From Candidatus Omnitrophota bacterium (GTDB taxonomy: Bacteria > Omnitrophota > Gorgyraeia > Gorgyraeales > Gorgyraeaceae): a DNA stretch of 40,808 bases. Below the pieces are notes generated by a model. The model was not told the DNA's origin. It ran no database searches and saw only the letters and a list, made by a program, of their open reading frames with translations. The translations under genes and the position numbers were made by a program. Positions 8,103-17,232 of the stretch are shown piece by piece. How positions within the stretch are numbered: position 1 is the first letter of the stretch; the number at the start of each line of letters is the position of its first letter. The DNA lies in contig JAHJQM010000052.1 of NCBI GenBank assembly GCA_018819285.1, forward strand, positions 1 through 40,808, written 5' to 3'.

Positions 8103-11100
8103 ATGTTAGACTGGCAGAGTAAAACCTGGTTAAAGATAATATCAGCAGTTGTACTCGTAACATTCGCTGTTACAAGTACGTGCTATGGTATAGACTTGCC
8201 AAATAAGACGCATCTAAGGCCCAATCTTACAGGTAATTCAAAGGAAGGAAGAGATAGATTACAAAAGGCCTTATCTTTTGAAAGTGGACAGCAACCAGAA
8301 CCAGTTTCCCGGGTTTCACTTGAGACGCAGGTAATTAAATTCATAGAGGAGATGCAGGTTAACACAGAGACAGGTAAAGGTTTTCTACAGGCCATGGAAG
8401 AGGTATATGGCTGGGAGAATATCGATTGTTCTTATGGCGTGGAAGTTTTTTCACTCTTATTACACAATAAGTTTAAAGAGTTAGGATATGAGGTGCCTAT
8501 CTCGTCGGAAGGAGAATACAGGATCCAGTTTGTTAATATAGGGGTAAGTTCGTATAGTACTGCTGTATGGCCGCAGCATGTAATCGTAGTTTATTGGGCG
8601 GGGAAACCTTCGCTTTATATTGATCCTACTTTCTCCTGTTTTTTCAGTAATGGTAAACGGGCATATGAAATGTTAATTGCGCCTATCCAGAGTATTGAGA
8701 CAGCGGAATTACAGCGCATCTTTGATGAGCGTGGAATAGCAGCAACGATTATGCGGGTTAATTCTGGAGAAGCATGGCATTCGACTAGCTTTACTGACGC
8801 AAAGATACTGGCCTTAGTCTCTCAGGATAAGCAGATGTCGAAGGTTATTCAACTGGTGCATAACCCCTCTTCTTCGTCACATGCAGAACCAGCAGGATCA
8901 ATTACGCCTCAAGCCGAAGCCGTCGCGCCACAGGTTAATTTTTTAAAGCCAGAGGAAGAAATATTAAAAAAGATTTTTGCCAGCCTTGGTTTTGATAGCT
9001 TTACCAGCTCTGCCTTTGCTGAGTGTGTAGAAACAAAGACGGCGTTTGGTTTGATGATACGCAGGTTCAAACTCAATAAAGCAATAGAGCGCGCCAATTT
9101 GTCCCAGGGTATAGGCCTTCTTGTCAACGAAATGATTAATACGCAATCAGAATTAGAGGAATTTGAATTTGAGGTTCTTTATAATGATAAAGGAATCCCC
9201 ATTGCGATATTTCCTGTTTTAACTGACCAGGTAAGAGGGATATTAGGAAAGGCAAGTTTAAGGTATTTTGACCTGGGGCCGTATTATTTTGATATTAAAG
9301 CTAGCCAGCCTGCAAGTCCCCACGCAAAAGAGAATTGGGAATTATTAAGAAGACAAAGGGCGGATGAATTGGAATTAATGGGCCGTTATAAAGAGGCGGC
9401 CTTTGGCAGTAAATGGGCAAAATTAGTAGACCCCATCGACCGTAAAAGCCCTTATACATATGTTGCGATAGACTCAGCTGGGAATCTGGAGGCCAAAGAG
9501 ATAGATTTATATAATCCTGTTATCCCGGCTTATGATTCTGAGAAAAAACAGATTATTATACCTATCTTTCCCACGGTTATTACTCCCGGACAATATAGTC
9601 AGGATGATGACTTCTATTATTTTAAAAATATTCATCGCGCTGCAATAAATGAGAACGAAGAAGTGCTTGTGGTAGGGCCTGGCTCAGGGATTGATGCCTG
9701 GGTAGCATCTTTTAAGAGCAAAAAAACTATTTATGCAATAGGTATTAACCCCCTTGAGATACTAAATACACAGCTTACTGCCCAGATCGGCGGCTTCAGC
9801 GTAGAAGGAATAATAGCTGATAACATCGTCTCCGAAGATTTAAAGCCGCGCATATCTCATAAACGTTTTGATTGGATTTTCTGGAATATGCCTGCATATT
9901 CAGGGGGTAGTTTTTCTCCGGAGTTAGTTTTTTGGCGTACGCCTGCTTATTGGGGAGGACCTTATAGATACAGTGACTATTGGGACGGAGATTATAAGGG
10001 AAGAACTTTACAGCGCTTTGCCCAAGGGTTGCACCTGGTTCTTAAACCGAATGGCCAGGCAGTGATATGGAATAGGGCGATGTATATTAGAGAGATGGTT
10101 GAAGCGCATATTGTGGAAGAAATTTTAAGAAATTATGGCCTTGAGGTCCTACAGGTCGCTCAAGCCAATTACCGTATAATGCTGCCAGATGATGAGGTAA
10201 AAGCTTTAATTAGCGGCAGTGGAATAGGTGTTAATGGATTTAGGCTTACCGGGGGCGCAATACTTAAGACCCGATTAGACGAAGACGAGGCTAAATTGCT
10301 TATGTCAGACCAAAAAGAACAAGAATTTATAGTTGCCCATATGCCTGATTCAGGGAAGCTTAGAGTTATTAAAACCCAAAAGCGGCCATGGGATGAGGTG
10401 CATACTTCGTTATCGAGAATAAGCAAGCTTCTTAATGTAGATTTAGCCTCTTTTCTCCGTAAATACCAGAAAGAAGTCAACAGGCCTATCACCGTGCTTG
10501 ACTGGGGTTGCGCAGGCGCAGATGCGTTGATTGAACTGGCCGAGAAATTAAAAGATATTCCAGTAACATTTATTGGTTTTAGCGATATACCTTTTACAAA
10601 CTGGAACAAGGCGCCGCCAAATGTTACCTTTATCCTAGATGCAGCGATGCAACTATCTCTTTATTTTAACCAAGGCTCAGTAGATATTATCTATAGCATG
10701 GGCGGATTAAGTCAACTGCCTTTATTAAACGGTGAGGGTGGAAGCAGCACAGAACATTTAAAACAACTTTATTATCTTCTCCATCAAGACGGGGTAATAG
10801 TTACCAATGACTCCCCCAAAGGAACAAGCGAAGCGGGATTTAGAATAGCAAGAATTAATGAAAAGTCAAACGGATATATATTGTTAAAATTAGCAGCCGA
10901 AGCATCTGAAGCAGAAAGGGCAACTACCATACTGACTCAGAATTTATTACCATCTAAGCCTATCTCCGGTGGTTCGTCTTCTTTTTCAGGAAGACAGGAC
11001 GAAGTAGTGGATATAGTCGAGACTGTTACAATATATGAGCGCGAATATATAACAGATAAACTCATCGCTTTTGAAATGCTTATATCGCCAGAAGAATGGA

Positions 11101-11402
11101 CGCGTCAAATTGCCCAGCTTATAGTTGACAATGCGATTAAATACTGCCCGGAATATTCAATCTTTATGTGCGGCATTGATATAAAACAAAATCCTGCTCA
11201 GGCGATTGATAGAATTTCTGAATTTTTAGCTTTGTTACTGAAAGAAAACGCGCCTGCTTTCCTTATGGAGGCAGGAATATTTGATAAATTAATTCTTCGT
11301 AAAATTATTGATGCGGGAGTTGCAGCTACTGCAGAGGCTGAGCATTTAGCCCAAGAAGTTGCGAAAGGCAGAGTTTCGCGGTTTTTAGGAACCAATATTT
11401 AA
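8103..11402 (+). CDS. Large protein with transglutaminase-like and two methyltransferase-like domains
   Basis: A 1099-residue protein of unknown function. The N-terminus (WQSKTWLKIISAVVLVTF) is a hydrophobic segment at about 8-28, followed by a THLRP stretch, a style I associate with large Omnitrophota proteins. Residues about 80-190 look like a transglutaminase-type thiol fold: Cys109 in NIDCSYG, His159 in PQHVIVV, Asp174 in YIDPTF. Residues about 515-660 resemble a class I SAM methyltransferase (VVGPGSGID at 523-531, WNMPAY around Asn595). Residues about 795-930 resemble a second one (LDWGCAGAD around Asp800). The 170-residue C-terminus is unrecognised. The ribosome binding site is AGAGG. 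Copies of the palindromic repeat lie on both sides. The domain calls rest on motifs and spacing only. Confidence 0.75.
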   Translation: MLDWQSKTWLKIISAVVLVTFAVTSTCYGIDLPNKTHLRPNLTGNSKEGRDRLQKALSFESGQQPEPVSRVSLETQVIKFIEEMQVNTETGKGFLQAMEEVYGWENIDCSYGVEVFSLLLHNKFKELGYEVPISSEGEYRIQFVNIGVSSYSTAVWPQHVIVVYWAGKPSLYIDPTFSCFFSNGKRAYEMLIAPIQSIETAELQRIFDERGIAATIMRVNSGEAWHSTSFTDAKILALVSQDKQMSKVIQLVHNPSSSSHAEPAGSITPQAEAVAPQVNFLKPEEEILKKIFASLGFDSFTSSAFAECVETKTAFGLMIRRFKLNKAIERANLSQGIGLLVNEMINTQSELEEFEFEVLYNDKGIPIAIFPVLTDQVRGILGKASLRYFDLGPYYFDIKASQPASPHAKENWELLRRQRADELELMGRYKEAAFGSKWAKLVDPIDRKSPYTYVAIDSAGNLEAKEIDLYNPVIPAYDSEKKQIIIPIFPTVITPGQYSQDDDFYYFKNIHRAAINENEEVLVVGPGSGIDAWVASFKSKKTIYAIGINPLEILNTQLTAQIGGFSVEGIIADNIVSEDLKPRISHKRFDWIFWNMPAYSGGSFSPELVFWRTPAYWGGPYRYSDYWDGDYKGRTLQRFAQGLHLVLKPNGQAVIWNRAMYIREMVEAHIVEEILRNYGLEVLQVAQANYRIMLPDDEVKALISGSGIGVNGFRLTGGAILKTRLDEDEAKLLMSDQKEQEFIVAHMPDSGKLRVIKTQKRPWDEVHTSLSRISKLLNVDLASFLRKYQKEVNRPITVLDWGCAGADALIELAEKLKDIPVTFIGFSDIPFTNWNKAPPNVTFILDAAMQLSLYFNQGSVDIIYSMGGLSQLPLLNGEGGSSTEHLKQLYYLLHQDGVIVTNDSPKGTSEAGFRIARINEKSNGYILLKLAAEASEAERATTILTQNLLPSKPISGGSSSFSGRQDEVVDIVETVTIYEREYITDKLIAFEMLISPEEWTRQIAQLIVDNAIKYCPEYSIFMCGIDIKQNPAQAIDRISEFLALLLKENAPAFLMEAGIFDKLILRKIIDAGVAATAEAEHLAQEVAKGRVSRFLGTNI

Positions 11403-11435
11403 GTATGGATAGCGCTATATAATATTTTTCGATCC

Positions 11436-11457
11436 GCCTTCAAGGCTTACTTTTTTT
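11436..11457 (+). terminator. Weak possible terminator
   Basis: A short GCCT/AGGC stem with a 3-nt loop, followed by TTAC and seven T, about 35 nt after the large gene. The stem is only four base pairs, so termination is uncertain. Confidence 0.3.
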
Positions 11458-11503
11458 CATCCTTCCATATTTCGCTTTTATATAGGATAGATATATAGTA
11501 AAA

Positions 11504-11540
11504 TAAGTTGACACTCTGACAATGTTAGAGTGTCAACTTA
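11504..11540 (+). repeat. Interspersed palindromic repeat, copy 2
   Basis: 37 nt: two 17-nt arms pairing fully except for one G-T wobble around the loop AAT. It ends 14 nt before the ATG at 11555, just before the AAGGGGGG ribosome binding site. Its sequence is identical to copy 4 at 23687 and almost identical to copy 5 at 34727. Confidence 0.95.
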
Positions 11541-11554
11541 AAGGGGGGTATGGT

Positions 11555-11854
11555 ATGAAAAAATGTCCTTTTTGCGCTGAGGAAATACAGGATGAGGCGA
11601 TAAAGTGCAGGCATTGCGGAGAAAACCTGGATAAGAAGGAAAAAGGCAAATGGTATTTTAGTATGGCTACATTTATAATGGCGCTTCTTTGCGTCGGCCC
11701 GTTTGCATTGCCTCTTTTCTGGCTTAATCCGCGTTTTACAATGGCGAGAAAGATACTTGTAAGCGTTATTGTCCTTATTATAACTTATTTTTTAGGCGTT
11801 ATGTTTGCAAGAAGCATGGCTTCTTTAAAGAGTTATTATCAAATGGTACAATGA
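11555..11854 (+). CDS. Zinc-ribbon membrane protein
   Basis: 99 residues from the ATG at 11555, which has a strong GGGGGG ribosome binding site. The in-frame ATG at 11522 lies inside the palindromic repeat and is unlikely to be used. Residues 4-22 form a zinc ribbon (CPFC, then CRHC), followed by a charged linker and two hydrophobic helices at about 37-60 and 68-85. Such proteins anchor a small zinc finger at the membrane, and the role is unknown. The stop overlaps the glycerol kinase start by 4 nt, so it heads the glycerol operon. Confidence 0.75.
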   Translation: MKKCPFCAEEIQDEAIKCRHCGENLDKKEKGKWYFSMATFIMALLCVGPFALPLFWLNPRFTMARKILVSVIVLIITYFLGVMFARSMASLKSYYQMVQ

Positions 11855-13332
11855 AATACATCCTAGCCATAGATCAGGGCACTACAGGAAGCAGGGCTGT
11901 TGTTTATAACAGGCGCGGCAGAAAAATAATAAGCGCATACGAAGAATTCCCTCAGTATTTTTCAAGACCAGGATGGGTAGAGCATGATCCCGAAGAGATA
12001 TGGCAAAGCGTTAATAGTTCTATCCAGAAAGTCCTAAAAAAAATTCCGACAGATTTAATCCAGGCAATAGGCATCACCAATCAGCGCGAGACAACGGTTT
12101 TATGGGATAAAGATACAGGTAAACCTGTTTACAATGCTATTGTGTGGCAGTGCAGGCGCACAGCCCATAGGTGCGATCAGCTTAAGGCTGTAAAGAGCCA
12201 AAGCGATTTCTTCAGAAAAAGAACAGGCCTTCCTATAGATGCGTATTTTTCAGCAACAAAGATAGAATGGATTTTAAAAAATGTAAAAGGCGCTTTAAAT
12301 AAAGCTAGAAGCGGAAAATTATTATTCGGCACAACTGATGCATGGATTTTATGGAAATTGACAGGCGGCAAGATTCATGCTACTGACTATACAAACGCAT
12401 CCCGCACAATGCTTTTTAATATTGAAAAACTGGAATGGGATAATGAAATACTGAAAATATTTAAGATTCCAAAACAGATCTTACCTGAAGTTAAAAGATC
12501 GTCAGGAGTCTTTGGAAGAACCGTAAAAATAGGAAAACTTTCAGCAGATATTCCTATATCAGGCATAGCTGGAGATCAGCAAGCGGCATTATTTGGCCAG
12601 ACATGTTTTGAACCAGGCAGTATGAAAAATACATATGGAACAGGATGTTTTGTTTTACTAAATACCGGGAAAGATAGAGTGGTTTCAAAGCACGGACTTA
12701 TCACTACTTTAGGATGCGGGCCTGATGGTAGCCCTGTTTATGTGCTTGAAGGAGCAATATTTATCGCAGGAGCTGCTATACACTGGATAAGAGATGGCCT
12801 CAAGCTTTTATCCTGCGGCTGTGAATCTGAAAAAATGGCAACTTCAGTCAAAGATAACGCAGGCGTTTATTTTGTACCTGCCCTTACAGGTCTGGGAGCG
12901 CCTTACTGGGACCAGAATGCGAGGGGCGCTATCTTTGGGATTACAAGGGGTACGAATGGCAACCATATTGTGAGGGCAGCGCTCGAAGCAATGTGTTATC
13001 AGACTAAAGATGTGCTGGAAGCCATGCAAAAGGATTCAGGTTTAAAGATAAAAAGCCTGAAGATTGATGGCGGAGCGTCAGCAAATAATTTTCTATGCCA
13101 ATTTCAGGCAGATGTTCTCAGAATTAGTGTTATAAGGCCAAAGGTAATAGAGACTACATCTTTAGGGGTTGCATATTTGGCAGGTCTTGCAACAGGCTAC
13201 TGGAAAAATACTAGCGAAATAAAAAGATGTTGGGAAGAAGATAGAATTTTTAAGCCTGAAATAAAAAAAGAAATAGCTTTAAAGTATTGCAACGAATGGC
13301 TTGACGCAGTCAGTCGTACGCTTACTAAATGA
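11851..13332 (+). CDS. glpK: Glycerol kinase
   Basis: 493 residues, normal for GlpK of the FGGY kinase family. The N-terminal [10 protein letters not shown] phosphate-binding segment, [28 protein letters not shown] and the C-terminal [16 protein letters not shown] segments are all recognisable. It phosphorylates glycerol with ATP to glycerol 3-phosphate in the cytoplasm. It overlaps both neighbours by 4 nt, and the next gene encodes the dehydrogenase that uses its product. No glycerol facilitator gene (glpF) is in the window. Confidence 0.97.
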   Translation: MKYILAIDQGTTGSRAVVYNRRGRKIISAYEEFPQYFSRPGWVEHDPEEIWQSVNSSIQKVLKKIPTDLIQAIGITNQRETTVLWDKDTGKPVYNAIVWQCRRTAHRCDQLKAVKSQSDFFRKRTGLPIDAYFSATKIEWILKNVKGALNKARSGKLLFGTTDAWILWKLTGGKIHATDYTNASRTMLFNIEKLEWDNEILKIFKIPKQILPEVKRSSGVFGRTVKIGKLSADIPISGIAGDQQAALFGQTCFEPGSMKNTYGTGCFVLLNTGKDRVVSKHGLITTLGCGPDGSPVYVLEGAIFIAGAAIHWIRDGLKLLSCGCESEKMATSVKDNAGVYFVPALTGLGAPYWDQNARGAIFGITRGTNGNHIVRAALEAMCYQTKDVLEAMQKDSGLKIKSLKIDGGASANNFLCQFQADVLRISVIRPKVIETTSLGVAYLAGLATGYWKNTSEIKRCWEEDRIFKPEIKKEIALKYCNEWLDAVSRTLTK

Positions 13333-14753
13333 AAATATATGATGTAGCGATAATTGGCGCAGGGGTGATTGGGACTTCGATTGCCAGGGAGTTATCTCGC
13401 TACAGATTAGACGTTGCGCTGCTTGAAAAAGAAACAGAACTTGCCTTTGGTGTTTCAAAATCAAATTCAGGAATTATCCATCCAGGAACCCAGAATCCCC
13501 CAGCTTCTTTAAAAGGAAAATTATGCGTGCAGGGGAATTTCCTGATAAGAAAAATCTCAAAAGAATTAAACGTTGATTTTAAAGAAGTCGGGGAGTTGAT
13601 AGTCGCGTTTAATGAAGATGAAATAAAAGAACTTTTGCGCCTTAAAAAAGAAGCAGAGTTTTTGGGCGTGCCAGGTTTAAAGACTGTTGATAAAGCTTGG
13701 CTTAAGGAAAACGAACCGAATCTTAACAGCGTTGTAGTTTGCGGCCTTTATGCTCCTACAGCAGGGATTATAAGCCCTTATCGCTTTGTGTATGATCTTG
13801 CTGAAAATGCCATTAAAAATGGAGTTGAAATTCATACTGAAACAAAAGTTATAGATATAATTAGAGTAGATAAATATTTTGAAATAGTTACTTCTAAGGA
13901 ATTATTTAAAACAAAATATCTTATCAACGCGGCAGGTTTATTTGCAGACGATATATCTAAAATGTTGACTATAGATGATTTTAGGATCAAGCCTCGTAAA
14001 GGCGAAGAATTTATCCTTGATAAGAAAAAAGAAAACCTGACAAATCATTTGATTTTTCCCCTGCCATCCAAAATATCAAAAGGCGTTTTGATTATAAAGA
14101 CTGCCGACGGAAATCCTATGATAGGGCCTACGGCTGAAGATATTGAAGATAAAGAAGACTTTTCTACTTCTGACTCAGGGTTCAGTAAGGTCCTGCTATC
14201 CGCCAGGCGCCTGATCCCATCGATAAACGATAAAGATATAATCTCTTATTTTGCAGGCCTTAGGCCTGTGGCAGGAGATGATTTTATCATAAGGCATGAA
14301 AGCAAAGCCCCTGGATTTATAAATGTTGCAGGCATGCAATCTCCTGGTTTAACAGCCAGCCCTGCAATAGCGCTTTTAGTCGCAGATATTCTAAAAAATA
14401 ACGGCCTGGCTCTTAAAAAGAAATTAATATTTCACGCTCATCGTAAAAAAACAATACATCTATTTGCGATCCCATTGCCGCAAACAAAAAAGCTTATCAA
14501 AAAAGATGCCTCTTACGGAGATATTATCTGCAGGTGCGAGATGGTTTCCGCTAAAGAAATTCAGGATGCAATAAAGCGCGGGGCAAAAACAATGGATGGC
14601 GTAAAATTCAGGACCAGGGCGCAATCAGGCAGATGCCATGGAAGTTTCTGCACCACAAGGATTATGAAAATCCTGGCAGAGGAAACTCAAACGCCTTTGG
14701 CGGGGATAACAAAAAGAGGCAAAGGTTCAGAGATAATAAAAGAAAGAATTTGA
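13329..14753 (+). CDS. glpA: FAD-dependent glycerol-3-phosphate dehydrogenase, GlpA-like
   Basis: 474 residues. An N-terminal dinucleotide-binding motif (AIIGAGVIGTSIAREL) and the SKSNSGIIHPG segment place it in the DAO/GlpA-type oxidoreductases. The C-terminus carries a BFD-like [2Fe-2S] domain with cysteines in ICRCEM near residue 400 and GRCHGSFC near residue 435. It would oxidise glycerol 3-phosphate to dihydroxyacetone phosphate, passing electrons to the flavoprotein encoded next. Overlap with glpK is 4 nt and the next gene follows after 3 nt. This glpK / glpA / FAD oxidoreductase / DUF1667 order is known from anaerobes such as Thermotoga. Confidence 0.9.
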   Translation: MKIYDVAIIGAGVIGTSIARELSRYRLDVALLEKETELAFGVSKSNSGIIHPGTQNPPASLKGKLCVQGNFLIRKISKELNVDFKEVGELIVAFNEDEIKELLRLKKEAEFLGVPGLKTVDKAWLKENEPNLNSVVVCGLYAPTAGIISPYRFVYDLAENAIKNGVEIHTETKVIDIIRVDKYFEIVTSKELFKTKYLINAAGLFADDISKMLTIDDFRIKPRKGEEFILDKKKENLTNHLIFPLPSKISKGVLIIKTADGNPMIGPTAEDIEDKEDFSTSDSGFSKVLLSARRLIPSINDKDIISYFAGLRPVAGDDFIIRHESKAPGFINVAGMQSPGLTASPAIALLVADILKNNGLALKKKLIFHAHRKKTIHLFAIPLPQTKKLIKKDASYGDIICRCEMVSAKEIQDAIKRGAKTMDGVKFRTRAQSGRCHGSFCTTRIMKILAEETQTPLAGITKRGKGSEIIKERI

Positions 14754-14756
14754 TTT

Positions 14757-15698
14757 ATGATTAAAAGAGATCTAGTGATAGTTGGAGGCGGGCCCGCAGG
14801 AATGGCGGCAGCTGTTTCAGCGTACGAAAACGGCGTAAAGGATATTTTGCTTCTTGAAAGAGACCAATATCTCGGAGGTATTTTAAATCAGTGTATACAC
14901 ACAGGCTTTGGAATTAATTATTTCAAAGAGGTTTTAACAGGGCCTGAATATGCCGGCAGGTTTATTAAAAAGATCAAAGGCGTATCTGGCATAGAAGTCA
15001 GTTTAAAATCAATCGCGGTCAAATTAACGAATGATAAAACTATTACATTTTTAAGCCCGGGAAGATTAAAAACAATTAAGGCAAGGGCAATTATCATGGC
15101 CACAGGATGCAGGGAAAAGACAAGAGAGATGACGCATATACAAGGCACAAGGCCTGCAGGAGTTTTTTCAGCCGGGTTGGCTCAGAAACTGATAAATATA
15201 GAGGGCCTTTTGCCTGGCAAAGAAGTTGTAATTATTGGCTCAGGGGATATAGGCCTTATTATGGCGAGGAGGTTTGCGCTGGAAGGCGCAAAGGTAAAAG
15301 CTGTTATTGAAATCCAGAAAAAAAGTAGAGGGCTTTTACGTAATATGGTGCAATGCGTAGAGGATTTTGACATACCTGTTTATTTTAACCATAAGATCTC
15401 CAGAATTTACGGAAAAGATAGGGTAGAAAAGGTAAGCGTGATGAAAGTAAACGATAATTTTAATGAAATCCCGGGCTCTATATTTGAAATCAAATGCGAC
15501 ACCATATTGATGTCAGTAGGCCTTATTTCCGAGAACGAGCTTATAGAGATGGCAGGGGTTAAGATAGAAGAGAACAAAACATCTGTGCCAGGAATTTTTG
15601 TATGCGGAAACTCTTTTAAGATATACGACGTAGTAGACTCTGTTACAACTGACAGCTATCTTATAGGTAAACTCGCCGCAGACTACACACTAAGTTGA
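14757..15698 (+). CDS. NAD(P)/FAD-dependent oxidoreductase of the glycerol operon
   Basis: 313 residues with two dinucleotide-binding motifs: VGGGPAGMAAAVSAYE at the start for FAD, and IIGSGDIGLIMARRFALEG near residue 160 for NAD(P)H. An ATGCRE segment lies between them. Proteins of this kind accompany GlpA and DUF1667 proteins and probably connect the dehydrogenase to NAD(P) or another carrier. The protein is shorter than many homologues, which carry an additional C-terminal region. Its last codon and stop (AGT TGA) lie inside the left arm of palindromic repeat copy 3, so the repeat defines its C-terminus. Confidence 0.88.
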   Translation: MIKRDLVIVGGGPAGMAAAVSAYENGVKDILLLERDQYLGGILNQCIHTGFGINYFKEVLTGPEYAGRFIKKIKGVSGIEVSLKSIAVKLTNDKTITFLSPGRLKTIKARAIIMATGCREKTREMTHIQGTRPAGVFSAGLAQKLINIEGLLPGKEVVIIGSGDIGLIMARRFALEGAKVKAVIEIQKKSRGLLRNMVQCVEDFDIPVYFNHKISRIYGKDRVEKVSVMKVNDNFNEIPGSIFEIKCDTILMSVGLISENELIEMAGVKIEENKTSVPGIFVCGNSFKIYDVVDSVTTDSYLIGKLAADYTLS

Positions 15699-15728
15699 CA
15701 CTTCTGACAATGTCAGAAGTGTCAACTT
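15692..15728 (+). repeat. Interspersed palindromic repeat, copy 3
   Basis: 37 nt: perfect 17-bp arms with loop AAT. Compared with the other copies it has an extra T in the left arm and the matching A in the right arm (CACTTCT/AGAAGTG against CACTCT/AGAGTG), so pairing is kept. It supplies the TGA stop of the preceding gene and ends 15 nt before the chosen start of the next. Confidence 0.95.
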
Positions 15729-15743
15729 GCTTGAGGGATGAAG

Positions 15744-16103
15744 ATGGTAGTGAGAAAATTTACATGCATAGAATGCCCGAAAGGGTGCAGGCTTATAGTT
15801 GACGTAGAAGACGGGAAAGTGGCCAGGGTTACTGGCAATGAATGCCCCAAAGGAGAGCAATACGCAATATCTGAGATTGAAAACCCTGTGAGGACGCTGA
15901 CCTCAACTGTCTTAGGCCAGGGGTTAGATCTAAAGATGATTCCTGTCAGGACTAATAAGCCGATACCGAAATCCAGGATATTTGAAGCAATGGATGAAAT
16001 TAAAAAGATCAAGGTTAAAAAGCCTTTAAACGCAGGCGATATTATTGTTAAAAATTTTTTAGGGCTGGATGTGGATCTTATTGCAACAAGGAAGGCAGAA
16101 TGA
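15744..16103 (+). CDS. DUF1667 family iron-sulfur-type protein
   Basis: 119 residues from the ATG at 15744, which has GAGGG at a normal distance. An in-frame ATG at 15738 lies too close to that site. The N-terminus has CIECPKGC and later NECPKGEQYA, together the cysteine pattern of DUF1667 proteins, which resemble a molybdopterin-type 4Fe-4S domain. The family is regularly encoded after GlpA and a FAD oxidoreductase, and is probably an electron-transfer subunit of that complex. It overlaps the Nudix gene by 4 nt. Confidence 0.87.
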   Translation: MVVRKFTCIECPKGCRLIVDVEDGKVARVTGNECPKGEQYAISEIENPVRTLTSTVLGQGLDLKMIPVRTNKPIPKSRIFEAMDEIKKIKVKKPLNAGDIIVKNFLGLDVDLIATRKAE

Positions 16104-16537
16104 ACAAAGAATTTTCAGCAGGCGCAGTTATTTTTAAAAGGGAAAATAAAGATATTTTATTCCTTATAATATATAGTGGCAGGAATGGGATATGGGGTTT
16201 TCCAAAAGGGCATCTGGAACAAGGCGAGACTGCAAAGGAAGCTGCTCTCAGGGAGGTAAAAGAGGAAGTGGGCTTGGAAAATTTACATTTTATTGATGGG
16301 TTTGGAGAAGAGGTTATGTATGAAACGATAGCTAAAAGGCCGCCTTTCAAAGGAGAAAGAATAGAAAAATATGTAACATATTTTTTGTGTGAAATAAGAT
16401 TTCAGGATATAATAGTGGATGGTAGGGAAATAACAGATTATAAATTTTTGCCTTTAGATAAGGCAGAACGAATGATCAAATTTCGCAATTTAACTGTTTT
16501 ACTTAGGAGAGCTTATGATTTTTTGCAAGGCATGTAA
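16100..16537 (+). CDS. Nudix hydrolase
   Basis: 145 residues with a complete Nudix box (G-x5-E-x7-REV-x-EE-x-G-L) in the segment starting GHLEQGE and ending REVKEEVGL, around residues 36-58. Nudix enzymes cleave nucleoside diphosphates linked to another group. The PKGHLEQGET context resembles diadenosine tetraphosphate hydrolases, but the substrate is not certain. It overlaps DUF1667 by 4 nt, so it is co-transcribed with the glycerol genes, probably without a functional link. The next gene begins 23 nt before its stop. Confidence 0.9.
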   Translation: MNKEFSAGAVIFKRENKDILFLIIYSGRNGIWGFPKGHLEQGETAKEAALREVKEEVGLENLHFIDGFGEEVMYETIAKRPPFKGERIEKYVTYFLCEIRFQDIIVDGREITDYKFLPLDKAERMIKFRNLTVLLRRAYDFLQGM

Positions 16538-17129
16538 ATTTTACGTAATTATCGCCGGGCTTATGTTTTTAAACGGTTGTTCTGTCTTTAAAGTCGCGGG
16601 CACTGCTGTTGGGACTACATGTAAGGTAGTCTATACAACAGCCAAGGTTACAGGAAAAGTTGTGGGAACAACTGCCAAGGTTGTGGGCAAAACCGCTGTA
16701 GTGACAGGCAAAGGGGTCAGGACAGTAGTTAATATGGCAACAGGAAAACATACTGTAAAACTTACAAGGCGCGGTAATAGCCTTACTACAAGCGTGCTTT
16801 TAAACAGAAAGGTCAAAGAGGAGCTTATTGTTGACACAGGCGCGACAGATACTGTTATTTCCAGCAGCCTGGCTAAAAAAATAGGTATATCTACTGCTAA
16901 AGGCCAGAATGTCCTATGCCAGGTAGCTGATGGCCGCACAGTGAATGGCAAGCAAGTTAGAATCAAAGAGGTAAGGGTGGGGGGCGCAAAGGTCTACAAT
17001 GTACAGGCAGTGGTACTTGATTCGGGGGAAATAGGCAACAGCCCTGGATTATTAGGTATGTCTTTTCTGAATAATTTTGTTTTTAAGGTAGATACTGAAA
17101 AAGAATTATTAGTGTTACAAAAAAGGTAA
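16515..17129 (+). CDS. Retropepsin-like aspartic protease lipoprotein
   Basis: 204 residues. A lipobox LNGC puts the lipid-modified cysteine at residue 22. Residues about 25-70 are a low-complexity stretch of Thr, Lys, Val and Gly with repeated TTAKVVGK-like units. Residues about 80-204 form a clan AA aspartic protease domain: IVDTGATDTVIS with catalytic Asp107, and a GLLGMSFLNNF segment near the end. A single domain implies a dimer. It would act at the periplasmic membrane face, substrate unknown. The AGGAGA ribosome binding site before 16515 supports this start inside the end of the Nudix gene. Confidence 0.87.
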   Translation: MIFCKACKFYVIIAGLMFLNGCSVFKVAGTAVGTTCKVVYTTAKVTGKVVGTTAKVVGKTAVVTGKGVRTVVNMATGKHTVKLTRRGNSLTTSVLLNRKVKEELIVDTGATDTVISSSLAKKIGISTAKGQNVLCQVADGRTVNGKQVRIKEVRVGGAKVYNVQAVVLDSGEIGNSPGLLGMSFLNNFVFKVDTEKELLVLQKR

Positions 17130-17157
17130 CAAACCCGCCTATTCAATCCTTTCACTA

Positions 17158-17186
17158 TTGACAGGGCTTTGAAAATATGATATATT
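17158..17186 (+). promoter_or_regulatory. Predicted sigma70 promoter of the marR/efflux operon
   Basis: Perfect TTGACA, 17-nt spacer, TATATT (five of six). The predicted start near 17193 falls at the edge of the palindrome at 17195-17221, so a repressor bound there would block the start site. Confidence 0.85.
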
Positions 17187-17194
17187 TAATATAG

Positions 17195-17221
17195 TTGATA
17201 GTTAACTATATTAACTATCAA
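17195..17221. promoter_or_regulatory. Palindromic operator, probably for the MarR protein
   Basis: Perfect inverted repeat: TTGATAGTTAA, five central bases, TTAACTATCAA. A further GTTAACTAT word overlaps the start codon region at 17226-17234. It lies between the -10 element and the ribosome binding site of a MarR gene, the classic place for autoregulation. That this protein binds it is inferred from position. Confidence 0.75.
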
Positions 17222-17232
17222 GGAGGTTAACT

